A stretch of DNA of 7,019 nucleotides from the NCBI GenBank assembly GCA_019242065.1, contig JAFAWJ010000956.1:1-7019 (forward strand), given 5' to 3'. Each line of letters opens with the position of its first letter. Positions within the stretch are counted from its first letter, which is position 1. The position numbers and the translations under genes were made by a program. Positions 1 to 6,491 of the stretch are shown here, one piece after another. The stretch comes from Chloroflexota bacterium (lineage in GTDB: Bacteria > Chloroflexota > UBA6077 > CF-72). The notes below the pieces were generated by a model. The model did not search any database. It was not told the origin of the DNA and was given only the letters and a program-made list of their open reading frames with translations.

Positions 1-1192
1 CGTCAGCGGTCACGACGGGGCGTTTGACGATGGCCTCCATGGTAACGATGCCGGCCTGGCCGACGGGCACGATCGGCTGGCTCATGATCGAGCCGAGCGA
101 GCCGGGGTTGTTGACCGTGAAGGTGCCACCCTGCAGATCGTCCATGGACAGCTTGCCCGAACGCGCCTTGAGGATGAGCGCACGCAGGGCGCGTGCGACG
201 CCGGCGACGCTGAGTTGGTCGGCGCCGCGCAGGACGGGCACGATCAGGCCGGTTGGGACGGAGACGGCGATGCCGAGGTTGTAATCGCCGTGCAGGGTGA
301 CGTGGTCGCCGGCCCACGACGCATTCAACTCGGGGACGGCGCGCAGGCCGGCCAGGACGGCTTTGACGAAGAACGGCAGGTACGTGAGCTCGTAGCCCTC
401 GCGCGCCTGCCAATCGGCCTGGAGGGCGTCGCGCTGGCGGCTGAGGCGGCTCATGTCGATTTCGACGAGGGACCAGGCGTCGGGGATGTCGGCGCGGGCG
501 CGGGCCATGTGCTCGGCGATGGCGCGGCGCATGGGGGAAAGGGGCAGGGCCTGGTCCCCGGCGGGAGCCAACTGGGGTGTACTGACGGCAGGCGTTGGTG
601 GAGCGACGGCCGATGTCGTGTCGACCTCACGAGGTTCTGGCGCAGCCGAGGGTTGGCCATTGGCGATGGCCCGCTCGACGTCGCGCCGCGTCACGCGGCC
701 GTGAGCACCCGTCCCCTCCACCGTCGACAGGTCGACGTTGTGCTCCTCCGCCATCCGCAGCACCACCGGCGTGTAAAAGCGCTTGGGCGGCGCGCCGTTC
801 GGCTCAGGCTCACGGTGCCCCACCACACCACTATCACCCGCGGAAGTGTCGTACATGAACGTCGGAGGACTGGACGGCGAGCCACTTCCCGACGGCGGGT
901 CGCTTATGGGACGTGGAGCGCCAGACGTAGGAGCGGCCGCCGGGCTCGGCGCCTCGTCCCCAATAATCGCCATGTCCGTCTTCACCGCCGCCGTCGTCCC
1001 CTCAGGCAGCAAAATCTGCTGCAGCACGCCCGCCACCGGGCTCGGCACCTCGGCGTTGACTTTGTCCGTCTGAATTTCGACCAGCGGCTCGTCCCGCTCG
1101 ACCCACTCCCCGGGCTGCTTCAGCCACCGCCCGATCGTCCCCTCGGCCACCGACTCGCCGAGCTGGGGAATCTGCACCACGGTGTTCGGCAT
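1..1192 (-). CDS. bkdB: 2-oxoacid dehydrogenase E2 (dihydrolipoamide acyltransferase), branched-chain type, C-terminus cut by window edge
   Basis: E2 core subunit that accepts the acyl group from E1 on a swinging lipoyl arm and passes it to CoA in the cytoplasm. About 397 residues are visible. A lipoyl domain spans residues 1-77 with the modified lysine in QTDKVNAEV (K44). A Pro/Ser/Gly-rich linker covers about 84-135. A peripheral subunit-binding domain covers about 137-175 (KRFYTPVVLRMAEEHNVDL, then GTGAHGRVTRRDVERAI). A second linker is followed by the acyltransferase domain from about 216 (LPLSPMRRAIAEHM), including GGTFTVNNPGSLGS. The reading frame is still open at base 1, so the catalytic HxxxDG motif near the C-terminus lies outside the window. 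The ATG at 1192 starts 4 bases after the E1-beta stop, with no clear Shine-Dalgarno, which suggests translational coupling. There is a single lipoyl domain. The family is certain; the branched-chain assignment rests mainly on the neighbouring E1 subunits. Confidence 0.93.
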   Translation of the reverse strand, partial: MPNTVVQIPQLGESVAEGTIGRWLKQPGEWVERDEPLVEIQTDKVNAEVPSPVAGVLQQILLPEGTTAAVKTDMAIIGDEAPSPAAAPTSGAPRPISDPPSGSGSPSSPPTFMYDTSAGDSGVVGHREPEPNGAPPKRFYTPVVLRMAEEHNVDLSTVEGTGAHGRVTRRDVERAIANGQPSAAPEPREVDTTSAVAPPTPAVSTPQLAPAGDQALPLSPMRRAIAEHMARARADIPDAWSLVEIDMSRLSRQRDALQADWQAREGYELTYLPFFVKAVLAGLRAVPELNASWAGDHVTLHGDYNLGIAVSVPTGLIVPVLRGADQLSVAGVARALRALILKARSGKLSMDDLQGGTFTVNNPGSLGSIMSQPIVPVGQAGIVTMEAIVKRPVVTAD

Positions 1193-1196
1193 CGGC

Positions 1197-2177
1197 TCAG
1201 TACTCGGCCAGCCGTCGGGCGGCTTGCACGACGTCGTCGGCGTTCGGCAGGATGGCTTCCTCGAGCGACGGCGCGTAGGGAATGTGCGTGTCGGCGGCGG
1301 CGAGTCGCATGATGGGTCCGTCAAGCTCCTCAAAGGCTTCCTCGGCAATCAGCGCCGCGACTTCGGCGCCGATGCCGCCGGTTTTGTTGTCCTCGTGCAG
1401 AATCAGCACCTTGCTGGTGCGCGCCACCGTGCCCTTGATGGCATCGCTGTCGAGCGGCAACAGGGTACGCAGATCCAGGATCTCGACGTCGACGCCCTCG
1501 TTGGCCAGGCGCTGGCTGGCCTCGAGTGCCAGGTGCACGCCGATGCCGTAGGTGATGATGCTCAGGTCCTTGCCCGAGCGCTTCAGGTCGGCGCGGCCGA
1601 GGGGCACCACGTAGTCAGTATCCGGCACCTCGCCGCGCAAGCGACGGTAGCTCTTCTTGTGCTCGAAAAACAGCACCGGGTCGTCGTCGCGGATGGCGCT
1701 CTTGAGCAGGCCCTTGCAGTCGTACGGGGTGCTGGGCACCACGATCTTCAGGCCTGGGACGTGGAAGAAGAGCGCTTCCACGCTCTGGGAGTGGTACAGA
1801 CCGCCGTGCACGCCGGCGCCGAAGGGGGCCCTGAAGACGACTGGACAACCAAAGGTACCATTCGAGCGGTAGCGGATCTTGGCCGCCTCGTTGACGATCT
1901 GGTCGTAGGCGGGGTGGATGTAGTCGGCGAACTGGATTTCGGCGACGGGGCGCAAGCCGTTCATCGCCGCACCGATGGCCACGCCGGCGATGCCGAGCTC
2001 AGCCAGTGGCGTGTCGATGACGCGGTTGTCGCCGAATTCCTTGAGCAGGCCGTCAGTAGCGCGGAACACGCCGCCGTGGACGCCGACGTCCTCCCCAAGG
2101 ACGATGACGCTGGGATCAGCGGCCATCTCCTCTTCGAGGGCCTTGCGCACGGACTCGACGAGACTCAGGACTGCCAT
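1197..2177 (-). CDS. bkdA2: 2-oxoacid dehydrogenase E1 component, beta subunit (branched-chain type)
   Basis: Beta subunit of the alpha2beta2 thiamine-diphosphate-dependent E1, which decarboxylates branched-chain 2-oxoacids and acylates the lipoyl group of E2. It has 326 residues, the normal family length. Family landmarks are visible: LGEDVG at 27-32, DTPLAELGI at 55-63 with the ThDP-activating glutamate E60, AYDQIVNEAAKIRYRS at 90-105, and GGLYHSQS around H129, the active-site histidine region. The C-terminal transketolase-type domain contains EILDLRTLLPLD and HEDNKTGGIGAE. EVPDTDYVVPLG and HEDNKTGG resemble branched-chain rather than pyruvate E1-beta, but this cannot be settled without a tree. 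The ATG at 2177 lies inside E1-alpha (13-base overlap) and is preceded by a strong GGAGGG. The stop is 4 bases before E2. Confidence 0.96.
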   Translation of the reverse strand: MAVLSLVESVRKALEEEMAADPSVIVLGEDVGVHGGVFRATDGLLKEFGDNRVIDTPLAELGIAGVAIGAAMNGLRPVAEIQFADYIHPAYDQIVNEAAKIRYRSNGTFGCPVVFRAPFGAGVHGGLYHSQSVEALFFHVPGLKIVVPSTPYDCKGLLKSAIRDDDPVLFFEHKKSYRRLRGEVPDTDYVVPLGRADLKRSGKDLSIITYGIGVHLALEASQRLANEGVDVEILDLRTLLPLDSDAIKGTVARTSKVLILHEDNKTGGIGAEVAALIAEEAFEELDGPIMRLAAADTHIPYAPSLEEAILPNADDVVQAARRLAEY

Positions 2178-3301
2178 ACGCCCTCCGCGTCTCGGAAGTT
2201 GCGCATCCGCCTATCGGCGTAGACATTGTCGAAGGCCGTCTCAGGCCGCGGCACGGGAGCGGCTTGGGCTTCGGCAAGCGCGGCGTCGACCTCCCGCTGA
2301 ATGCGCGAGCGCACCAAACCTTCCTCCTCCGCCGACAGCAGGTCATGCGCGTGCAGATACTCGCGAAAGACGTCAATCGGATCGTGATGATGCGCTTCCG
2401 CGCGCTCGGCCTCGGGCCGATAGCGCCGATCGTCGTCATCCGACGAGTGCGGCGTCAGCCGCACCACGTTGGCCTCAATCAGCGTCGGCCCATCGCCCGC
2501 CCGCGCACGATCCGCCGCCAGTTTGACCGATCGATACACAATCAAGGGATCGGTGCCGTCGACCGACTCGCCGAACATGCCGTAGCCCACCGCGCGGTCC
2601 GCCACGCTGTGCACCGCCATCTGCTTCGAGGTCGGCACGCTGATCGCGTAGTGATTGTTCTCGCACACGAAGATGACCGGCAGCTTGTGGATGGCCGCGA
2701 AGTTGAGGCCCTCGTGGAAGTCACCCTTGGACGATGCGCCGTCGCCAAAGTAGACGATGCTGACGCCGCCGTCCCCGCGGATCTTGCTGGCCAGCGCCGC
2801 GCCGGCGGCGTGCGGAATCTGTGTCGCGACCGAGCTGCCGCTGGTCAGGATGTGCGCGCTCGCCAGACCGTAGTGCGCCGGCATCTGCCGCCCACCGGTC
2901 ATAGGGTCGTCAGCCTTGCCCAGACCCGACAGGAACACCGCCCGCGGCGTGACGCCGAAGGCCAGGACCGCGGCCAGACTGCGGTAATACGGCACCATGA
3001 CGTCGCGGGCGGGGTCGAGCGCGTAGGCGCTGCCAGCGCCGGAGGCCTCGTGACCCTGACACGAGATGTGAAAGGGCTGGATGCCCTGACGATTCAGGAT
3101 CCACTGGCGCTCGTCGACGGCGCGCGCCAGCAACATCGTCGCGAACATCTGGCGCAAGCGCTCGGGCGACAGGCCGGGCTCCTCATGGAGCGGCTCGGGT
3201 GAGAATCGTTCAGGCGCGGGCGCCAGAACCGTGCCGTTGTGCGCGCCGTCGACCGACGTTTTGAGAGCACGAGTAGAGCGTCTCGCTGGCACCATTGCCA
3301 C
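2165..3301 (-). CDS. bkdA1: 2-oxoacid dehydrogenase E1 component, alpha subunit (branched-chain type)
   Basis: Alpha subunit of the heterotetrameric E1 decarboxylase. It binds the ThDP diphosphate through Mg2+. It has 378 residues from the GTG at 3301, or 376 from the ATG at 3295. Visible landmarks are FHISCQGHEA at 77-86, VPYYRS at 103-108, and GKADDPMTGGRQMPAHYG at 128-145. The ThDP motif runs from GDG (186-188) to NN (215-216). The loop HSSDDDDRRYR at 285-295 corresponds to the phosphorylation loop of mitochondrial BCKDH E1-alpha. GGRQMPAHYG and that loop favour branched-chain substrates; this is family knowledge, not proof. The first ~40 residues look like a variable extension. Both starts have a Shine-Dalgarno-like AGG because ACTCAGG is duplicated upstream. 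The gene follows the DNA glycosylase stop by 13 bases and overlaps E1-beta by 13. Confidence 0.95.
   Translation of the reverse strand: MAMVPARRSTRALKTSVDGAHNGTVLAPAPERFSPEPLHEEPGLSPERLRQMFATMLLARAVDERQWILNRQGIQPFHISCQGHEASGAGSAYALDPARDVMVPYYRSLAAVLAFGVTPRAVFLSGLGKADDPMTGGRQMPAHYGLASAHILTSGSSVATQIPHAAGAALASKIRGDGGVSIVYFGDGASSKGDFHEGLNFAAIHKLPVIFVCENNHYAISVPTSKQMAVHSVADRAVGYGMFGESVDGTDPLIVYRSVKLAADRARAGDGPTLIEANVVRLTPHSSDDDDRRYRPEAERAEAHHHDPIDVFREYLHAHDLLSAEEEGLVRSRIQREVDAALAEAQAAPVPRPETAFDNVYADRRMRNFRDAEGVWQS
2181..2186 (-). promoter_or_regulatory. Ribosome binding site of E1-beta
   Basis: GGAGGG on the minus strand, 3 bases upstream of the ATG at 2177 (4 to 5 if only GGAGG or GGAG pairs). 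It lies inside the E1-alpha reading frame. It is the clearest Shine-Dalgarno in the window and fixes the E1-beta start, allowing this subunit to be translated independently despite the overlap. Confidence 0.75.
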
Positions 3302-3315
3302 CCTGAGTCCTGAGT
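3302..3315 (-). promoter_or_regulatory. Duplicated Shine-Dalgarno region before E1-alpha
   Basis: A 7-base unit, ACTCAGG on the minus strand, occurs twice in direct tandem (3309-3315 and 3302-3308). The first copy gives AGGA six bases before the GTG at 3301. The second gives AGGG five bases before the ATG at 3295. Each candidate start therefore has its own plausible, modest ribosome binding site. The A of the glycosylase TGA stop is the first base of the duplication. The duplication is directly visible; dual initiation is an inference. Confidence 0.45.
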
Positions 3316-3896
3316 CATTTTAACATCGAGGGATCGAGGCCGACCCCAGTTATGCCGCGGTGTGAGACGTGGGGCGAGTCGCCGACCCAGAAGCGCCAGG
3401 GCCTGGCAGCCCACTCGCCTGCGTAGGCCACGCCGATGCGCGGGCCGACGCGCACCTCTGCATCGCTGACTTTGGGCGCGTCCGCTAAAAACAGGCTCGA
3501 GGCCGTCAGGTCGAGGCCGGTGCAGCCGCGGTCGATGGCCAGCGCGCGGCACACCAGGGCCGGGCCGCTGCCTTTGCCCTGGGCGGAATCGAGCGGCTCG
3601 ACGGTGCGAATCAGCACGGCGCCCGGGTAGCCCGCGGGTTCTGTCACCGTGTTGAAGCAGTTGTGCATGCCGTACACGAGGAACACGTAGGCGAAGCCGG
3701 CGGGTCCGTACATGATGGCGGCCCGACCGCGGTTGCCGACGCGCGCGTGCGAGGCCTTGTCGTCGGGGCCGATGTAGGCCTCGGTCTCGACGATGCGGCC
3801 GGCCAGTCGGCGGCCATCCACCTCGTGGACGATGACCTTCCCAAGTAACTCACGCGCGACGATCAGCGTCGGACGCGCATAAAACTGGCGCGCCAG
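3315..3896 (-). CDS. DNA-3-methyladenine (alkylpurine) glycosylase, AAG/MPG family
   Basis: Monofunctional base-excision-repair glycosylase that removes alkylated purines such as 3-methyladenine. The core is unmistakable: RIVETEAYIGPDDKASHAR, MYGPAGFAYVFLVYGMHNCFN and GAVLIRTVEPLD. Numbered from the start given here, E39 matches the catalytic glutamate of human AAG, with Y41 and H50 as active-site partners. Family homology (FYARPTLIVARELLGKVIVHE) extends well upstream of the first conventional start, GTG at 3821. Between the in-frame stop at 3972 and that GTG there is no ATG, GTG or TTG. The only near-cognate starts are CTG at 3896 and CTG at 3917. CTG 3896 gives 193 residues, the usual family length, and lies 4 bases after the ANTAR gene stop. 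No Shine-Dalgarno is visible there, so translation may depend on reinitiation. The function is secure; the start is inferred. Confidence 0.88.
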   Translation of the reverse strand: MARQFYARPTLIVARELLGKVIVHEVDGRRLAGRIVETEAYIGPDDKASHARVGNRGRAAIMYGPAGFAYVFLVYGMHNCFNTVTEPAGYPGAVLIRTVEPLDSAQGKGSGPALVCRALAIDRGCTGLDLTASSLFLADAPKVSDAEVRVGPRIGVAYAGEWAARPWRFWVGDSPHVSHRGITGVGLDPSMLK

Positions 3897-3900
3897 GACT

Positions 3901-4488
3901 TCAGAGCGAGCGGCCAGCTTCGTGCGCCAGCAGGATCGCCTCGGCCACCTCGCGCATGCTCTTGCGCGAGTTCATGCTCAGTCGCTGAATGCGGCGAAAC
4001 GCTTCGGCTTCCTTCAAATTCTGACTGTCCATCAGCACGCCCTTGGCGCGCTCGACCAGCTTGCGCGTCTCCAGCGTGTCCTGCGTCTGCGCCAGGTCGT
4101 GCTCGATCTGTCGCTTCTCGCGCCAGCGCTCCAGCGCCACTTCGATGGCCGGCTTCAGCTGCGCCTCGAGAAATGGCTTGACCAGGTAGCCCATGACTCC
4201 CGCATCGACCGCCCGATCGATGAACTCCTTGTCCGAGTAGGCCGTCAGCAGCAGCACGGGCGTGGCGTGCTCCTGGGCGAGCGTCTCGGCGGCGCTGATG
4301 CCGTCGACACCGGGCATCTTGATATCCATCAGCACCAGGTCCGGCTGAAGGGCGCGGACCATGTTGACCGCCGCGGCGCCGTCGCCCGCTTCGCCGACCA
4401 CAATGTAGCCCAGGTTCTCCAGCATCTCGCGCAGGTCCATGCGCGTGATGGTCTCGTCTTCGGCCAGGAGGATGCGTGTGTCCGACAT
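3901..4488 (-). CDS. pdtaR: Response regulator with ANTAR RNA-binding output domain (PdtaR-like)
   Basis: Cytoplasmic two-component regulator of 195 residues that acts on RNA rather than DNA. The receiver domain covers about 4-120, with acidic residues E10/D11, phospho-acceptor D55 (LVLMDIKMPGVDG), T82 and K104 (LVKPF). A helical linker of about 105-130 (LERWREKRQIEHDLAQTQDTLE) probably forms a coiled coil. The ANTAR domain covers about 130-187 (KLVERAKGVLMDSQNLKEAEAFRRIQRLSMNSRKSMREVAEAIL), with the characteristic A-K-G-x-L-M and alanine/arginine-rich helices. ANTAR proteins bind twin hairpins in nascent RNA and prevent termination. The gene starts 15 bases after the kinase stop, so the two form a cognate pair. 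The stop is 4 bases before the proposed glycosylase start. The ATG at 4488 has only a weak ribosome binding site. Confidence 0.95.
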   Translation of the reverse strand: MSDTRILLAEDETITRMDLREMLENLGYIVVGEAGDGAAAVNMVRALQPDLVLMDIKMPGVDGISAAETLAQEHATPVLLLTAYSDKEFIDRAVDAGVMGYLVKPFLEAQLKPAIEVALERWREKRQIEHDLAQTQDTLETRKLVERAKGVLMDSQNLKEAEAFRRIQRLSMNSRKSMREVAEAILLAHEAGRSL

Positions 4489-4503
4489 TCGATGTACTCG
4501 GGC

Positions 4504-6036
4504 CTACTCCGCTTTCGCCATCCACTTCGGGAACGACACCACTGCCGAAACGCCCTTCCCGTTCGACGCACTCAACAACTCGAACTGACCCTTGAGATCC
4601 TCGCGCACCAGACTGCGCACGATCTGCAGTCCGAGGCCTCCTTCGCGGACAGGATCAAAGTCGTCGGGCAGCCCGCGGCCATCGTCGGCAATCTCGATGT
4701 ACAGACTGTCGCCCTGTTCGGCAAGTCTGACAACGATACTCCCACCGGGTAATCCAACGAAGGCGTGCTCGACGGCGTTCTGTACCAGCTCGTTGATGAT
4801 CAGCGCGGTCGAGGTGGCTTGCTGGGCAGGCAGCACGAAGCTGCGCGTGCCTTCGAGTGACAGCGTGATCGGCCGCGTGTGGTCCAGCACGCCGTTGCGC
4901 ACCTCGCCCAGGATGCGGTTGGAGACTTCGTGGATGTTGATGACGCTGTTTTCCTCGTGGCTGAGGAACTCGTGGACGACGGCGATCGAGATGATGCGGC
5001 CGACGCTTTCGCGCAGCTGTTCGGCCACCTCGTCGCTATCGGTGCGGCGTGCCTGAAGACGCAGCAAGGCGGCGATCGTCTGCAGGTTGTTCTTTACCCG
5101 ATGGTGAATTTCCTGGATCATCGCCGTCTTGATCTTGAGCTCCTGCTCGTTCTGCAGCTCGTCGGTGACGTCCTCGATGGCGACGATGGCGCCGGTGGGC
5201 ACGTTACGGCGTCCGATGAACGGCAGCGGAAGCGACCCGTCGTCGCTGGAGACCAGCGGCACGACGCGCTTGATCCACACCAGCTCATGTTCCTGTGCGC
5301 GCTGCTCGAGGCACACGCCGCGCTCCATGGCCTTGAAGCAGATGTATTCGTTGGTTTCCAGTTCTTGCAACTGGGTTTTCACCAGGTTGTCGGCGTAGCC
5401 CAGGCGTCGATACAGGTATTCGGCCGGCGCGCTCAGGTACTCGATGCGGCCGTTCGAGTCGATGACCATCACGCCGTCGTGGACGCCCAGGCGCCCGAGC
5501 TTCTCGCCACCACGCATCCGACCGGCGATGATCAGGTCGCGTGCGCGGGCGATCGCACGCCGAAAGACCGCGTGGCGTTTGCGCTGACGCTCGTGTTCGA
5601 TGAGCAGCATCTCGCTGCGCAGCGCTCCGACCGTCTCGCCGCGCTCGTTGCGAATGGCGAAGACCTCCTGGAGGACCGGCGCGCCACGGATGACGGTGGT
5701 CGTCACCTGGCTGCGACGCCTGTCGACCAGGACCCTGAAGACCGGCGGCGCCTCGTCGCGCGCCATGGTGCGGCCGACTTCGACCGGGCGCGCGTATGGG
5801 CTGGGCACGGGCACGGGCTGCGCCTGGGCGATGACCATCACCTGGTCGTCGACTCGCGCGAACAGCACCGTGTCGGCATGCGTCAGGTCGGCGAGCAGCG
5901 GCAGGTGGCCGGCCACGTTGTCGAGCAGCGCGCGGTCTTCGGGGCGCAGGTGTTGGGTGGCCCTGAGCGCGAGTGGAGCCGGCCTTGGGGGCGCGGGTGA
6001 CTCGGGTTGCGTGAGTACGGGTTCGACGGCTACCAC
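4504..6036 (-). CDS. pdtaS: PdtaS-like soluble sensor histidine kinase (GAF-PAS-HisKA_2-HATPase)
   Basis: Histidine kinase of 510 residues expected to phosphorylate the ANTAR regulator encoded next to it. No transmembrane helix is visible, so it should be cytosolic. An N-terminal GAF-like sensor domain covers about 25-165. A PAS domain covers about 178-290 (DGVMVIDSNGRIEYLSAPAEYLYRRLGY). The HisKA_2 dimerisation helix carries EIHHRVKNNLQ with the histidine pair H311/H312. The ATPase domain shows an N box (INELVQNAVEHAF, N415 and N420), a G1 box (DDGRG, 451-455) and a G2 box (GGLGL, 466-470). This order matches mycobacterial PdtaS. The input signal cannot be read from the sequence. The GTG at 6036 is 12 bases after the stop of the membrane gene and has no strong Shine-Dalgarno; the first 20 residues are proline-rich and may not be conserved. 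Confidence 0.94.
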   Translation of the reverse strand: MVAVEPVLTQPESPAPPRPAPLALRATQHLRPEDRALLDNVAGHLPLLADLTHADTVLFARVDDQVMVIAQAQPVPVPSPYARPVEVGRTMARDEAPPVFRVLVDRRRSQVTTTVIRGAPVLQEVFAIRNERGETVGALRSEMLLIEHERQRKRHAVFRRAIARARDLIIAGRMRGGEKLGRLGVHDGVMVIDSNGRIEYLSAPAEYLYRRLGYADNLVKTQLQELETNEYICFKAMERGVCLEQRAQEHELVWIKRVVPLVSSDDGSLPLPFIGRRNVPTGAIVAIEDVTDELQNEQELKIKTAMIQEIHHRVKNNLQTIAALLRLQARRTDSDEVAEQLRESVGRIISIAVVHEFLSHEENSVINIHEVSNRILGEVRNGVLDHTRPITLSLEGTRSFVLPAQQATSTALIINELVQNAVEHAFVGLPGGSIVVRLAEQGDSLYIEIADDGRGLPDDFDPVREGGLGLQIVRSLVREDLKGQFELLSASNGKGVSAVVSFPKWMAKAE

Positions 6037-6048
6037 GGCGTGCTCGGT

Positions 6049-6300
6049 CTAGACGGCGGGGTGTAGCTCGCGGCTGCCGAAGCCCGCGAGGAGTCCGGTG
6101 CCAGCCCACACCATGGGCAGCAGGACGTCGGTGAAGGGTGTGTGCGTGATGGAGATCGCGCCCCACAGCAGCAGCGCCAGCAGGCACAGGCCGATGAGCT
6201 CGCGCGAGCCAGGGCGACGCAAGGGCACGTCAAAGACAATGCGCGCGCCGACGCCGACGAGCATGCCCACGGCGTACAGCGCAACATAGAAGACCAGCAC
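6049..6300 (-). CDS. Small hypothetical membrane protein with three predicted helices
   Basis: I do not recognise a family. From the GTG at 6300 it has 83 residues with three hydrophobic segments. These are about 2-24 (LVFYVALYAVGMLVGVGARI), 38-52 (LIGLCLLALLLWGAI) and 59-76 (DVLLPMVWAGTGLLAGFG). A basic loop (VPLRRPGSRE) lies between the first two. The frame stays open upstream to ATGs at 6348 and 6396, giving 99 or 115 residues, but both lie inside the palindromic repeat arm. The extra residues (MRGLRP, MCRWAEGRMRPSGS) are simply that repeat translated. I therefore prefer the GTG at 6300, though it lacks a visible Shine-Dalgarno. The gene ends 12 bases before the kinase and may be the first gene of its transcript. 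A role as membrane partner of the soluble kinase is speculative. Confidence 0.6.
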   Translation of the reverse strand: MLVFYVALYAVGMLVGVGARIVFDVPLRRPGSRELIGLCLLALLLWGAISITHTPFTDVLLPMVWAGTGLLAGFGSRELHPAV

Positions 6301-6314
6301 GGATGTAATCGTTG

Positions 6315-6320
6315 ATTGTA
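6315..6320 (-). promoter_or_regulatory. Possible -10 element ahead of the membrane protein
   Basis: TACAAT on the minus strand, one mismatch from TATAAT, in the short AT-richer gap between the palindromic arm and the membrane gene. Transcription from about 6307 would give a nearly leaderless mRNA for the GTG at 6300, which fits the missing Shine-Dalgarno. The -35 position falls in the outermost palindrome and does not match TTGACA. This is weak evidence. Confidence 0.2.
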
Positions 6321-6335
6321 AGCGGTTGTTCGGGC

Positions 6336-6359
6336 GGAGCCCGCGCATGCGCGGGCTCC
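6336..6359. repeat. Palindrome 1, left arm (24 bp, perfect)
   Basis: Half-site GGAGCCCGCGCA, followed directly by its reverse complement, with GCATGC at the centre. Its counterpart in the right arm (6849-6874) forms a hairpin in the same position but has a different stem sequence. Confidence 0.92.
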
Positions 6360-6361
6360 CC

Positions 6362-6381
6362 GAGGGGCGCATGCGCCCCTC
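6362..6381. repeat. Palindrome 2, left arm (20 bp, perfect)
   Basis: Half-site GAGGGGCGCA plus its reverse complement. The core GGGCGCATGCGCCC is identical to that of the right-arm palindrome at 6826-6847, whereas the flanking pairs differ on both sides together. Confidence 0.92.
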
Positions 6382-6383
6382 AG

Positions 6384-6407
6384 CCCAGCGGCACATGTGC
6401 CGCTGGG
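6384..6407. repeat. Palindrome 3, left arm (24 bp, perfect)
   Basis: Half-site CCCAGCGGCACA plus its reverse complement, with ACATGT at the centre. An identical copy is present at 6801-6824 in the right arm, and this is where the near-identical part of the two arms begins. Confidence 0.93.
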
Positions 6408-6491
6408 TGCTAACGCACTGGGTCAGGGGGCTGCCGCCCCCCGCCGCCGTTCGCTGCGCTCACTCCCGCGGCGACCCCCTGCGTACGTGCT

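Larger units (their letters stand above)
6336..6491. repeat. Left arm of a large inverted repeat, with three abutting perfect palindromes
   Basis: About 156 bases of very GC-rich sequence. Reading inward it has three perfect palindromes (6336-6359, 6362-6381, 6384-6407) separated by only 2 bases each. A conserved tail of about 84 bases follows (6408-6491). The stretch 6384-6491 recurs as the reverse complement at 6718-6824. By hand alignment there are only three differences: two substitutions and one 1-base indel. The tail has further hairpin potential: GTGC-TAAC-GCAC at 6406-6417, GGGGGC-TGCC-GCCCCC at 6426-6441, and an outer CAGGGGG (6424-6430) with CCCCCTG (6475-6481). I see no protein in it. 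Confidence 0.9.

Noticed and set aside
215..1312. Long plus-strand open frames opposite the E2/E1 genes (for example 215-1312, 1182-2222, 2264-3202)
   Set aside because: They are antisense shadows caused by high GC. The minus strand encodes unmistakable dehydrogenase subunits, and the plus-strand translations show no domain.
3922..6000. Plus-strand frames of 276 and 373 codons opposite the ANTAR and kinase genes
   Set aside because: Antisense shadows; the translations are low-complexity His/Gln/Arg/Val-rich and overlap conserved catalytic motifs on the other strand.
6336..6407. Tandem hairpins as an ANTAR target RNA for the neighbouring regulator
   Set aside because: ANTAR targets are paired stems with hexanucleotide loops having A at position 1 and G at position 4. 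These palindromes would give GCAUGC or ACAUGU loops, which do not fit, and they lie mainly outside the likely transcript.
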